Part shown: positions 8,627-20,816 of the stretch, piece by piece
Layout of the letters: every line of letters begins with the position of its first letter
How positions within the stretch are numbered: position 1 is the first letter of the stretch
NCBI GenBank assembly: GCA_049999805.1
Contig: JBNGIO010006285.1
Coordinates: 1 to 64,000 of the forward strand
Length of the DNA stretch: 64,000 bases
Origin: Folioceros fuciformis
Taxonomy: Eukaryota > Anthocerotophyta > Anthocerotopsida > Anthocerotales
Direction of reading: 5' to 3'
Program-made: the position numbers and the translations under genes
Notes under the pieces: generated by a model
Database searches by the model: none
The model's input: only the letters and a program-made list of their open reading frames with translations
What the model was told of the DNA's origin: nothing

Positions 8627-11291
8627 TTATCGAAGGTCGATGATCTCATAATTCATTTCCTGTTTCATGTACACGTGAGAACAATGCTCGTAGATTGCCC
8701 CTCCACCGTCTGGACGCTCATGTGGATGAAATCCCCTTTCCTGACACTGCTGTATCACCTTCACGCCAGCAGGATCTGCCAAGCGGAAGATCCCATGTTG
8801 CCTGCAATGAACCAGACAGTTCCTTTCAAAAACAGCCAAACTATTGCACATCGAGGCTAATGGGCCCTGGAGTTGGACATGCAAAAATATCCTTAACAGC
8901 CTGATGCGACATACCGCTCAGAATCTTTGGGCGCCATGACTATAGCGATGGCCTCGGGGAGCATGATCTGCGCAAAAAATTACGGAGAGTGGCTGAGTAC
9001 CGCGCAAGAGGGCACCGTGTGAACACCCCGTAAGCAGGACTGTGAATTCTCTACCTGGTACGAATAATGTGTGTGCAGGTCTATTGACGACATGAAGCAG
9101 CTCTGAGATGGATGTGTCTGCAAAATGAAAGGCCGACTTGTCAGATCATAACAGCGTGGCATCAGAACTGTCATATGTAGTCCAGAACGCTCAGTCATGC
9201 AGGTTCTGCACGTACATGTATCCATCCTAATTGAAAGAGACCACGCTTGTCTTGAGTGTCAAATATCTCCTCCTCGTTCATTGCTTCACACTGCAACAAA
9301 TCCAAGAACAACGTTACATGCATTTGATATTGCTGCATCGTCAGGAAAGCAACTAAGAATATATCCAGCAATGAGCATCTGAATGGGTAGGAGGGACTAA
9401 CAGAGTCTGAAGTGCTTTTTTGCTTCGGTATGATGAGCGCAGTCACGTTAAAAGTACCATGTTTCTGCAGACAGCACGTTTGTTAGGCACAAACACATAT
9501 CTAGCTCATCGGAAGACAAGGAGGAAATGGACCAAACTCACCAAGGAGCCACCGAGCACGCCACAGGTCTCCAAATTCATCTGTGTATTTCTTTGCGCCA
9601 TAAGCAAGAACTCGTTCATCATGTTCACAGACTGCACGTTTCCCCATAATTGGAGCGAAGTCAACAACCGACATAAATATTTCAAGAGACAAATTCTCAA
9701 ATTGTTTTCCCCAGCCCTGTACTCCCCACCTCCTAATCCCCTTCCCTTCGAAGCAGAGAGAAAGTGGACTCACAATGAACAATCTCTTCGGACCCCTCTC
9801 TCCAGGGCCTTCATCCAAGGCTGCAGGCCCTGGCCATGGATCAGCAACTTCAGGAAACCGGGGTCGAGCAAATGCGCTGTTGTGGTCATTGCACGGAGGT
9901 GGCAATGTCTGTACATGAGCAGCAACTGGAGGAGGTGATGGTTGTCTGATAAGGGTAGGTGACCAGACACTCCCAGTGCCGGTAAATGGTGTGCTGTCTG
10001 CGGCTGACTTGGGCATCAGCTCTTCAATCCACGCATCCCCAGACGTCAAAGAAGTTGATACCGCTGAGGTACCCACTGGGGCTGCTGATGGCACGGGGGG
10101 GGTCCGCCAGTTTGCATCCAAACTAAACATATACGAGCACAAACTTAGCGCTATGGATGTGAAGACTCTCAAGACAGATGTCCAATCCCACAGACACAGG
10201 ATGTCACACCAAGAAGATCCCGTGTGAGTTACATACCTTGGTATTTCAATCATAGACGTGTCAACGCGGCTGGGATATTGAACCTGCACGGGCTGACAGC
10301 GGCCATCCGAACAGAACAGCTCAAATATCGCAGAACAGGGCGACGGCAACGAGCACCAACGAGATGGACCCAACGAAGCCAAATACTCACCTTCAGTTGA
10401 TAATTTTGAACGTCCCACCCCCTGCGTTGGTTCATTGCTCCAAGTAACGAATGCCTTGCTAAGGTCTCATCTTTGGGGCGTGGTATAGACACTGAGCGTG
10501 CACTGGCAGTTGTGGAGAAGCCGAGTTCACGACTAATCGACACACTCCCAAAAGCATGATCAAGAGCAGACACATCACGTGATGGAGCTCTGAGTTCACG
10601 ATTTATCTTCTCCACCTGGCGGTGAGCCTCGTCTTTCAGTGCCTCAAGCTCATCAATTACCGACTTAAGTTTCTGGAAAACAAGGGGCGAACGTTAGGAG
10701 CACTTGCACACAAGGCTGCTCGCTCTCCGCTCAAACGAAGGCAAAAACCAGTCCTCACCGATCTATAGAACTTTCTCTCCTCCTGACAACAAGTCTCATA
10801 GTCACGATGTTCAGGTATGGTCTCAGAAACAAGGCTGCAACGAAGAAGGAAGCTCGTTGGAGTGATTTGAGACAGTTAACCCCGACCAAGACCTAAAAAT
10901 CAGGGCAACCAACAGTGACCACAAGGAAGAATCCAAACCTGGAAAATCGGAGCAGGAAGACGTAGAGATCGACAACATTGCGCTCGTGTCGATAGATGTT
11001 AGCCTGCCAGGCAAAAAATTCAAGGCTATGAGGTGCAAACGCAGTCTCCCTCTTGCTGGCTGCAAACCTCCATCATCTCATGAACAAGCTCCACATCCTC
11101 GAACAGCTGAAGCACAGACTGAGCCAATTGGCGTGCAAAGGAGGCAATTTCGGGAATTGCGTGGCTACAAGGAGCCGCACCTGCTTGAGCAAATTCTCAG
11201 CCGTGCGGTAGTAGATCTTGAGCGACAGCCGATTATCGACCTCCCGCTTGCGAGTTTGCGCCTGAATGTCGATCGGACGCTGCTGCCCCAT
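8627..11291 (-). CDS. AMSH: AMSH-like JAMM/MPN+ deubiquitinase (STAMBP homologue), 12 exons
   Basis: K63-linkage deubiquitinase acting with ESCRT on endosomal cargo (family knowledge). Exons read on the minus strand: 11181-11291, 10939-11003, 10759-10834, 10391-10672, 10237-10283, 9774-10122, 9542-9631, 9402-9464, 9216-9290, 9055-9117, 8915-8967, 8627-8801; all introns GT-AG; product 482 residues, close to plant AMSH length. The N-terminal MIT-like/USP8-dimer region reads 'REVDNRLSLKIYYRTAENLL' then 'NVVDLYVFLLRFS' and 'SLVSETIPEHRDY'. The JAMM zinc site is complete: Glu331 in 'NLETCGVL', His386-Thr-His388 in 'LGWIHTHPSQSC', Asp399 in 'FMSSID', plus the second-zinc element 'CQERGFHPHERPDG'. 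An intron falls between the two catalytic histidines. The tail 'YEIIDLR' is the usual C-terminus. Confidence 0.93.
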
Positions 11292-11934
11292 GGTGACTGT
11301 GCACAAGCAGCAGCGTCCTTGCCCTTTCCTTTCACCGATGTAGTGCACAAGCGCAATAGCGTGCGGAATAGGCCACCATGCCCGTCCAAGTTCCTGCCTC
11401 CTGCACTCGCTACATTCGTTTGCTCTCCTTCCGAAAACCAGGCCACCCAGCTTCCTACGCGGCCGGTCGCTGCTTATGTCGACAACTTTACGACACTTGG
11501 TTTTATCAACGTTTTATCCTCAACCTTATTTCACCCTCCCACATTTTCTTCGTACACTACTGTAGTAAGGTGATGTGATGTGCCACAGGACCAGTACATT
11601 TTTTTTTATAATGCAACTTCAATCCTGTTAAAACTTTGTACCTTAAATCCTATTAAAAAATGCACCCTAAACCCTATTGTAGGTCATTATATGATCTATA
11701 TATTACAGATTTAGGATTCGTATTGAACTTCCCTAAGCAACTTCTAGATGCTGAATTTGTTTTTGAAAATATCGCTCTTGTGTGCCTGACAAAACTGTTC
11801 CCCAAGAGCAACTGTACTAATTTAAATAAATAACATCCCTTAAGTGGGCGACCAAGCATCCCGAGGTCACTTCGGCTGCAGTTTCGCCGCCTCCAAGGTG
11901 AGAGGAACAGGAGAGTAGTTGAGGTAGTGAAGAC
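11292..11934. other. Intergenic between AMSH start and SLAC1 stop
   Basis: Holds the likely AMSH promoter. Around 11610-11690 there are three imperfect copies of a short 'AAATCCTATTAAA'-like phrase. No credible gene. Confidence 0.4.
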
Positions 11935-14568
11935 CTATTCGCGGTGCGAAGTGACGGCCGGTTTCGCCGACATATCGGATGACTGACTACTGTTCGAGTT
12001 CAACCCGCTTAGCAAGTGCAGATCCTCATTTCCATTTTCAGTGGTTGCTGAGTCCGACGAGTCTTTGCCTTTCCTCCTGCGTTTCCGCTTCTTAACAGTG
12101 ATGGCGATGGCCAAGTCGTTTGGGAAGAGAGTTCCCCATACGAAAGCATGCAGACATGTGGACACAAACAGCATTATAACCATGCAGGATGAGATCACAC
12201 TCAGCACAACTGCCATCGCCTGAGTGATAGGATGGGTGTAGTATTTGGAGTATTCGATAGTTGCTATAGAGGCTGCAGTCATGGGGAACGTGTACGCCCA
12301 CCAAGCAATTGAAAATCTGGGGACACAAGAACGGTGACGGTTACCACGAGTATCTGAATCAAGACGAGGCGGAAGTGAGGACAGAAAATTTTGAGCTGGA
12401 AAGAGTTGCGTACCGGAAACCTCGAAAGAAATTTAATCGCACAACCTGTATAGCCAGCCGTTGGCACGGGTTAGGAACAGGCTCAAGCAAAGAAACGAGC
12501 TGACGGAAGTGATTCCAGATGACATCAACAGGCTGCAACTTGCCAGAGATGTGTAGAGGAAGAGTGCCATGAAGTACACAATCTTAGACGTATTGCCAAA
12601 ATCCCCGGTTATCCTCGTCCAAGCCACACTTGCCGTGCTTGGGGCTGCAACAAAGAGGAAGAACACTGGGTGGAGCTCCTTGGGCAGAGCCTCATTCGTT
12701 GGTAGCCTCTGGTATAGAGTCACAAACACCACCAAGTAATGGGCCAGACCCACAGCCCAGAAGAAAGTGGCAGGTTCTTTCCATCCAACCTGAGCACCAA
12801 GCACGGCTCCCACAAAGTTGCCAACGACGGACAAATGCGTGGAAGGGTTTGCTACTTTAGAGAGCTTGCGGTCACCTCCTGACAACCATTGCCCGTATAT
12901 CTTCAGCTCCAAGACAAATATGGGTGCCATGAACACGCACCAAATAGCAGGGTGGATATGGGTTGCAATGTTGTGCGGCAACCCCAAGGTCAGAAACATG
13001 CAGGCAATCCACGGTGCGAAAAAGAAGTTCACTCGCACAGGATGGGAGAACTCCCTCCTCACAGCCTCGAAGTAATAGATAGCCTTGCATAGATAGATAC
13101 AAGATATGAGGACAAGGGTCGTGAGAGCCAAGCACCAGAGAGAGATATTGACGATCACTGGGATTTGTATGAATTCCATGGAGGCACTTGATGCTAGGGT
13201 CTTCCACAAAATTGCCTGGCTGCCAAGCCCCATGGTTATACCAAAACATCCAATGGGAAATCGGAGGAGGAAGGGCCACTGCTGGTCAAGAGGGAGCAGC
13301 AGGTCTTCCGAGTCCTGCACATGATGAGCGGTCACTGTTAGCATAGAAATGCACAGCTCTGGCCAGCCTGACGGGTCCATGTTGCGGAGATAAGAGTGAA
13401 TTCCCTTTGCTTGACTGACTCTCCAGTACAGTTGTCGAAAAAGAAGCGAAAGTGGATGCACTACCTTGAGAACTTCGAACTCAGGTCCTTCCAGAGCATC
13501 GAAGTATCTGCCGGCACTGACATGCGAGGTGATCTCCGGCTCCATGATGCTGGCTTCTGGTCTCTGCGGATTTGGGGGCCTGTCATCGCGGGTAGTCTTG
13601 CCAGATTCTGCTCTCTCCACATGCCGGGACCCTGTCCTGAACATTTTGTAGTCATTTGCTCGTGATTTGGCTTCCCCATGTCCCGGGCCCCTACTGCGAG
13701 CTGTCAACGGATCTGAAAACATGGACACATGTCTGCGCATCACCTCTGAGTGCGAGATTCCCGGAGCTAAGGGCTGCGAGTAGAATTTCCCTCCCTTGGT
13801 TCGCAGCTTGGCAGGGTTGAACATATCCGTGCTGCTGGCATAACTGATAGGCTCCTCCGCAGGATCCCTCCGCCTCTCCGTCCTCTCGATGAATGTCCCA
13901 AACTGCTGCTCGTAATCGAAGTTCACTTTCCTCGCCATCTCCACTTCAACTTCCTCGCTTGACGGCGAAAGACCGGCCCTGGAGGCAGCAGCAGGCGGCC
14001 TGCTGCTTCTCCTGGGAGTCTTGGGAGTCCGAGAATTAGGCTGATTCTCAGGCGCCAGGCCTCCATTCCACACAACCTTACTGTCCGAGGTCGCTCTCCC
14101 CAAAACCGTAGGTTTGTCCGGGCCTGATTGTGTGACGGCAGAGCCGGGAGCTGCGGAGTGCACACCCTGACCCTGGGCCACCAATCCCGGCGATTCCAGC
14201 CTGACCTGCATCCACTCAGCACTTCCAGGCTGCACGTATTGGCTTCCAGCTGCTGCGGCATCAGGCCTCCCCTTCTCCGCTGCTTCCGACGGATCTTCAC
14301 GGGCGTGGTCAATCCCAGACAAGGGCCCTCCTTGCGCGAAAGGATTCACGCCTGAGTACTCGACGACACTGTGAAACGATCGAGGCCGAAACTCGGAGAG
14401 AGAGCGCTTGGGCGAGGGCGAGGGCAGCGACGCCACGGTAGTAGGCACAGCCTGAGAGTCCTCCGCACCGCTCGCCTGCGCCGCAGCTTCCTGCCGACCG
14501 TCCCAACCGTGCTGCCGGACCTCCACCTTCAAAGGCAGCAGCGACGCCGCCGGCCTGTTGCTGCTCAT
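11935..14568 (-). CDS. SLAC1: SLAC1/SLAH-type S-type anion channel, 4 exons
   Basis: Plasma-membrane anion channel of the SLAC1 family, used in guard cells or nutrient anion transport (family knowledge). Exons on the minus strand: 13465-14568, 12544-13314, 12414-12445 (32 nt), 11935-12316; 762 residues. The channel core shows 'FLLRFPIGCFGI', 'YYFEAVRREFSHPVRVNFFF', 'LELKIYGQWLSGGDRKLSKV', 'HLSVVGNFVGAVLGAQVGW', 'AHYLVVFVTLYQRLPTNEAL', 'KELHPVFFLFVAAPS' and 'IAWWAYTFPMTAAS', then 'LHAFVWGTLFPNDLAIAI'. The long N-terminus (~370 residues) is Ser/Arg-rich with 'NDYKMFRTGS', the region that kinases such as OST1 target in SLAC1. Intron 1 (13315-13464) is 150 nt with no in-frame stop, so a naive frame reads through it. 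Intron 2 (12446-12543) starts with GC rather than GT. The first ATG is at 14568; the C-terminal tail is basic then Ser/Asn-rich. Confidence 0.93.
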
Positions 14569-14763
14569 CACTCTCTGCAGTGGCAGCCACCTGCTCCAGC
14601 ACGGCCGCCTCCACGCCACTAGTCTGAGAACCGAAACTGCTGCCGCCTACGGAACTTGTGCAGATGCACCAGACACGTGGGCTGGAAAAATTCGGCAGGG
14701 TCGGACAGAACCTTGCAGAAGGACAAGCTCCCGTCGCTGTTGTGCACGCAGATGATCATGAAC

Positions 14764-14812
14764 TTTCCTTTCCTTTCCCTTCCTTTCCCTTCCTTTCCTT
14801 TCCTTTCCTTCC
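14764..14812. repeat. (CCTTT/CCCTT)n pyrimidine microsatellite
   Basis: Uninterrupted pyrimidine run of TTTCC-type units upstream of the SLAC1 start; on the SLAC1 strand it is a GGAAA-type purine tract within about 250 bp of the ATG. Confidence 0.85.
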
Positions 14813-15904
14813 TGCTGCCTGGCAGCCTGTGGAATTGGACGTCTCGAAGCAGGAAGCAGGAAGCAGCGCTGCAGTCTAAGGCCAGAGTCCCAGAGCCGCA
14901 GCAGGGATCGACATCCCAACAGGCAGCCAGGCCTCCAATGGAGCAAAACACAGCTCCGATGGAAGACAAGGAAGCCGAAGAAACAGGCCGGCGCCGGGAC
15001 TATGCGCAGTTCAATGCAATGCAAAGCAAATGGAAATGCAACCAATCAGACACAGGCCCTGGACTCAAGCCAGCGGCAGCAGGAGAAGAGCGCAATGCGC
15101 ATCGAAGACCTCTCCCACACGCAAGCGACACTGTCGCAGCAGCCTGCCTGCCATTTGTTTAGCGCGGCACAATTCGCTGCCGAAGCAAACGAACCGCAGC
15201 GAAACGGCCACGGCGGCTGCTTCCTCGACAGCGGAGCTCCGGCGTTTAAAGTCGCCGAGTGCTTCCCCCCGGTTGCTACATATTATGCGTTTCTCCCGTG
15301 TGGCTCCCGGCCCGGCACATGGTGGTGAAGAGTCCGTGGGTTTAGGCTGTGCTTTTGTCGCGGCTCTACGGGTGGTATGTAGGTCATAGAATATCATAAG
15401 CCGTAAACGGATTTGTAGGGCGCGGGTGTGGACCAGGTGCAGAAGGTCGTGTGCTGCCAAGATGCCGGAGTGCGGCAAGCGATGTGGGAACATGGAAGCC
15501 TGGAATTGGGGTTTGGGCTTTGGCGCCGTCCGGAACGTTGTCAGCCTGGAGACACCTGAATTCCTGCTCTCAAAACTCTGGCTTCATCAGTATGCGCTGC
15601 CGGTCCGGACCCGCGGGCCTCACCTCACACTTTTGGCTGGGCAGCAGAGAACAATGTACAGAACATGAAGGACTACTGCTACGTGCTACCCCCACCACCT
15701 CCCTCTCGCCGGACACCGGAGACGGAGCCAGACGCACTATTGTGGACATGGCATCCGTTCCCGTGATCGCATTTAACGTTCGATGAGGACACACAACACC
15801 TGACATTGCACGTGGCGCAACTGCTAGGGGGGATGTCGCCATCCGCCACGTCACGCTTGGTTTCAGCCACTAGCAAGAGAACGCCTGTCCGCCAGCCTGC
15901 GCTG

Positions 15905-15965
15905 TATGTATACATACATTCTTTACAGACATGTAAGTATGTATGTATGTACTGTACATATGTAG
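15905..15965. repeat. TATG/TACA-type microsatellite
   Basis: Short repeated TATG/TACA units, partly palindromic, with four clean TATG copies near 15936-15950. Confidence 0.7.
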
Positions 15966-16512
15966 TGTAGATGGATGTCCCAACATGTTTGACTTGATTG
16001 ATTGGAAACAGCCGGCCAAGGAGGACGGTCGGTGAGGAATATCCGCTGTCCACGCCGGAAACTTGCCTCGCATCGCTGCGCAAGGAGAGGAGAAATGTTT
16101 TGTTCAAGTTGACCCAAGCCAAAAGCTAAAAGCGCACACACATGCTGCTGGCATCACAAGTCATCAGAGAAAAGGAATTGTGGACATAAGGTAGAGCGAG
16201 AAAGGGGAGCAACAGCTTCATTAAAGATATCAGTGTTGGCTTGAACCCGTTGAAGGGGAACGACCAAAGGGGCCCACGGTCGCGCCCATGACCAGGCTCC
16301 CAAACAGCCTGACTTCCGGGCTTCTTCTCCGTTGCACCGTATCCCTTGATGCAGCCGGACAGTCATGAAAATACACTGAAGAAGCGAGCCGTACGACACA
16401 AATCTCAGACTACGGATGGGGTGGAGGACTATGACCGGGCCTGAATGGGGGTGTCGCACCTGGGCCCAGAGTACTTCCAAGACGCGTAGACTCAGATGAA
16501 GCTTTTTGTGGG

Positions 16513-19500
16513 TCAAGTCTGGACCCGTGACGATTGTGCAGCTTTCAGGTTTTCTATCAGGCCAGAGATGGTGGACTCCAGAGTAACGAGTCGCAAATCC
16601 ATGTCTGTAAGGGCTCTGTCAACCGAGCCTTTACTATGTTCCTGCTAGTACATCCAGTTACATATAAGTAACATCTACGAATGCACAAGTGCATGGCAAG
16701 GGGGAGTCAGGAGAAAGAAACAACAAGATACCAGGGCTCGAGTAGCCACTTCCTCTATGTACGGTGTGGAGGGCTCGGCAGTCCTCGTGCACTCTAGCGA
16801 TTTCAGTCTGCTTTCGTGGACTCGAAGGATGCCCGAAGTAGTCATCTTTTGGTGGTGTGCCACATGGAACACTTTCTGCACAAACCAAATCAACCCTCAG
16901 GCTTTCATAACATGCCCATAACACTCTTGGACGATCCTGGATGGCATGACGTACCTCAATCAAGGGAGTTGAAAGAGTTTGCTTTAACGTGGCAAACGCT
17001 GCATTGGAATCCAATATATGTTCCTCCACTGAGAAAAGTGGGGGTTCAGAGGCAAGTTCTTGTATAGCTTCAACATCTCGCTGCAGCATTTCGAACAGAA
17101 ACGAAAAGGCTGCCATCGCTCAGGCGCTATTTGGCACAGATTAAGCTCAAACTTCCGCACGACATAAAAGAAACGTTGGACGTGTGGTTACCATTTGGGA
17201 AGACGGTTCCTCATGTATGTCCTCCAGTTCCTTTGCGACAGGAGGCTTCTTCTTCGTCCTTGCAAATGCTAACTCGGCTACCTCCTCATCCATGCCTTCC
17301 TCAAACTGCACAGACAACCAAAGAGATGGCAGATTGCATAGAATTGGCCAAGCTACGACCAGGAGAACTTACGAATCTGATCCTCAGATGGCCCATCAGC
17401 TTACAGGCATGCTTCTGCTTGTTACTCCGGAGCTCAGCTGTTCATCAAGCTTGTGGCTCAGTCGGTTAATGGCAGTCACCAGCTTCTCCACAGGAATGAC
17501 TTTCTGAAGATGTACACATAGGCCATGAGTGCTTGGATCTTTGACATGTTGTTGCACAAGGCACAAACCATGCTGCAGCATTTTGAAGCAAGGCATGTTA
17601 GGGAATCAACTGAGGGGGAGTTCTGATGCTGGAACAAGTTCATACAGTGCATTCTATCTTATCATCGGAAATCTGACAATGCATATGCTTTTCTGCATAT
17701 TGACGGGGTCTCTTCCGAGGTTGTGGCTTTTCCAGAATCCACTGCTGACCAGAAAGCTGAGCTCGCTGTATATCCTCTAGTAATGGTTTCGCAATATCAA
17801 GCACCCGTCCTTGCCCATCCTTTGTTGCTCTTTTAGAAAGAGGGTTACCGAACAGGAAGACCTGTGCAACACTGAAGTCAGCTCAACCCATTTTATGATG
17901 AAGTGCAGGTCACAAAGAACGAACTAAACCTTGTCCAGCTTGACCAAATGTTTCAATGGAGCTAACTCGTCAGTTCCCACAATGTTGTTGTACGACAGGT
18001 TCAAAAACACCAACCGAATGAAAGATTGCCTGCCAACCTGAACAAGGCTGAACACCCTGAGTTCACTGTAACTGCACCCCTTTCAAGGCCCGTCATTAAT
18101 CATCCAACCCTTCAAACGTAATACAACTCACGGTCATGAGCAGGTAGTTATGGCAGTTTCACCTCAGGAGGAACACATGTAATATGATTATGTGACATAA
18201 CCAACTTCTCCAAAGTCGAGATCTGTACAGCAAAACAATCCACCCTGTAAGAGCTGGATGAAAACATTTTCTGATTGTCTTCCTAGCGACCATCCTTCAG
18301 ACAATTTAAGTTTGGACCACTTAAAGTGGTTGAGGCTCAAATCATACCGTTACATAGTATACTACGAACCTTGCTCAAGATGCTCAGACTCGAGGATTCA
18401 AGCTTGTTCCCTGCTAAGCTAAGTCTCTGCAGGATGGGAAATGCTCCTCGCTCACCGACTATGGCAGGTATGTCTTTGACGCAGTTGTGGTCAACATTTA
18501 ACCTGCGAAGTGCGGGTAGTCCAGCAAGGTCTGCCAAGGCTGACGATCCCAGATTGTTGAACGAAAGATCTAGTACCTGACAACTTTTAGAATCAGATTC
18601 AGCGGTTCTGTGGGGCAAAGAAATTGCAAATATGGAGAGGAAGAATTTGAACACCTCAAGACAGAAGAAGGTTCCAGGTAAGATGTTCAATGTTGAAATC
18701 TGGTTGCATTGTAAGCATAATTTCCTCATCGACATTGCAGATGCCACTGAATCCTGCATCATTCATGCAAACCCCATTTTGTAGAGGCCAACACCAACAT
18801 CTGGCGGCAATGTAAAGGTAGGAATGAAGGACAGTTTGCAATTCACCGATCTCAGTGCAAGAAGCGCAAGCAGTCAATGCACAACCCTTACAATGTACCA
18901 TGGGTACGCGGTTATCGGTCAAATCGATGAAGCGGAGGCTAGTGAACTTAAGTAAGTCACTCGCCACGACTTTGTCGATCTTCATAGCATGAAGCTTGAT
19001 GCACTTCAGATTCTTGGGCACCTTCACTCCACCAACTCGGCACTGCACCGTGAAATGCCCACGTCAGACTGATGTTTGTAACTGTATCATAAGTGCTACC
19101 GAGAAAGTACGAGGCCATGACATACAACTTGGTGAAATAATTTACAAGTAAGTACGTGTCGAGAATGAGGCCAGGTGCTGTATGAGTTGGATCTGGAGTG
19201 GCATATCTTGAACGAATGTGCCTGACTTTCTGGGCTTGTTTCGATCTTGGCTTCTTTACCCACTTGAAGATAGTCCTGGTTGCTGACTTCTTCAGCAATG
19301 TTCCGATTTTAAGCATTACCTTGCCTTCACAGACGAAGTTGCATGCCGAAGGTTTCGTTCCTGATTTGGCCCGCTTTTTAAACTTGGATCGCAGCAGTAT
19401 CCTGGAGTCCCTGGCCTTGCTGAAATGCTTCAGATCAAGCCCGCCGGTTTCCTTCTCCAGCTCCCGGTCGGTCATAGCCTGAGCAAACTTGGGCTTCAGT

Positions 19501-20816
19501 TTCAGTTTCTGAGGGTGCAGCGATAGGGAAGCTTCGCCCAACTTTTGGGCCCTTGCCATTGAATCTGGAAATTTCCAAAGACATCCTTGTAACCGATAAA
19601 GAACATCCCTTGCGTGCACCACGAACTCTGCGTCACCCACGGGCTTGCTCGACACTGATTGTCCAGACGGTTGGGCAGTTTTCTGAGCACCGTCAGCACG
19701 TCCAGGGATTGGGCCGGTAGTCTCCTGAGTCAGAGGACTGACAACCACGACAGGGGGTCTCGCAGGCACGGCAGGGGCAGTGACAGCAACAGCAGGTAAG
19801 CTTCTGGTAACAGACTCAGGACCTCCAAGGTTGGAATCAGGATCCAGCTCCCGCACCGACTGCTTGCCCTGAGCATGACGCTCAATGATATAATCTACCT
19901 GCTCGAGCAAAGCTTCCTCAGTGGGAGCCTCAGTCCCACCGACTCCCTCGCTCGGGTCCCTAATGTACCTATCTTCTCTCTCCTTCTCCTTGGATTGCAC
20001 CCCTCTATACTGGCCAAAGGGTACTCCAGTTAAGCTTGGCATCTTCTTGTTCACAACCTTCGGTCGCTGTATTCCCAGAACAGACGACTTGCTGGAAGCT
20101 GCAGGCGCTAAATGCAAGGTCCTCAGCTCATCAATGCCTGCAAGACTTGCCTTGGGACGACCATCCCGAGCGTTCATGGTAATCGAGCTCCCGGAAGCTG
20201 CTAGCTCATTATCAGCTCTCGTCCGACCTTGATCACTGGCAGCCCCTCTTGCTCTGTAGGTCCGAACGGCTCTCTCGGCAGACCTCCCCTGCCTACTCTT
20301 TCCTCCGGTGGATGCCTGTCGGCTCCCTTCGTCGGAGGAAAAGAAGCTCCTTCGAGTTTCCAGAGCAGAAGGCATGCTAGACCAAGGGGACAAGGTCTTC
20401 GAGCGCTCGTCGTGCAACCTCTCCCGCTTCTCTGCCATTCCCTCAAACATAGCATTGATCGGGATAGGTCCAGTATGACCTCTCAAACTCGGAGACGACC
20501 GCGAAGCTTGACTAGGTCCTACCGATATGGATTTCCCTCTCGTCAGCACAGCCGCCAGCTTATCCGACGCTTTAAGTGGAGCAGGACTCCTCAAATGTTG
20601 CAAATTCTCACGCATTTCCCTCAGGACCACCTCCTCGTCCTCCTCCGCCTTCTGCTCTGCGTCAGCATCCATCGCAATCGCACTTAAGCTGCCGTCTCGC
20701 TCTTGCTCAACATCCATCGCCTCCATTTCTACGGAGTCCATGCTGCCAACGTCATCCAGATCCAAATCCTCCTCCTCCTCTCCTCCAGCAATTTCAAGAT
20801 CTTCCGGTGGATCCAT
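16513..20816 (-). CDS. XRRA1-like leucine-rich repeat protein, 12 exons
   Basis: Predicted 1038 residues. Exons (minus): 19146-20816, 18899-19042, 18655-18753, 18370-18576, 18163-18222, 17930-18037, 17646-17861, 17405-17503, 17192-17305, 16955-17080, 16732-16875, 16513-16641; every intron is phase 0. Exon 1 encodes an acidic, Ser-rich ~520-residue disordered head, then 'PGLILDTYLL' leading into LRRs ('LRFIDLTDNRV', 'LCLQCNQISTLNILPG', 'VLDLSFNNLGSSALADLAGL', 'LQRLSLAGNKLE', 'LVMSHNHITCVPPE', 'LVFLNLSYNNIVGTDEL'). The order resembles animal XRRA1: its 'PGHILDQ' entry, its 'LDLSFNSL' repeats, and its late 'NAQALQQMLKHPL' element, matched here by 'NAAFATLKQTLSTPL'. Function of XRRA1 is poorly known. 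The last exon is a short helix-forming tail ending 'SSRVQT'. The family call is from memory of sequence patterns; exon 7/8 borders are least certain (17421 is an alternative end of exon 8). Confidence 0.72.

Larger units (their letters stand above)
14569..16512. other. Intergenic between SLAC1 start and XRRA1-like stop; SLAC1 upstream region
   Basis: About 1.9 kb without a convincing gene. It contains a pyrimidine microsatellite (14764-14812) and a TATG-type repeat (about 15905-15965). Several 100-140-codon open frames exist on both strands but none resembles a known family or shows splice-linked continuity. Confidence 0.45.

Noticed and set aside
9501-10418. 305-codon minus-strand open frame
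   Set aside because: It reads through AMSH exons 5-7 and their introns in changing frames; only the segment corresponding to exon 6 is in the coding frame.
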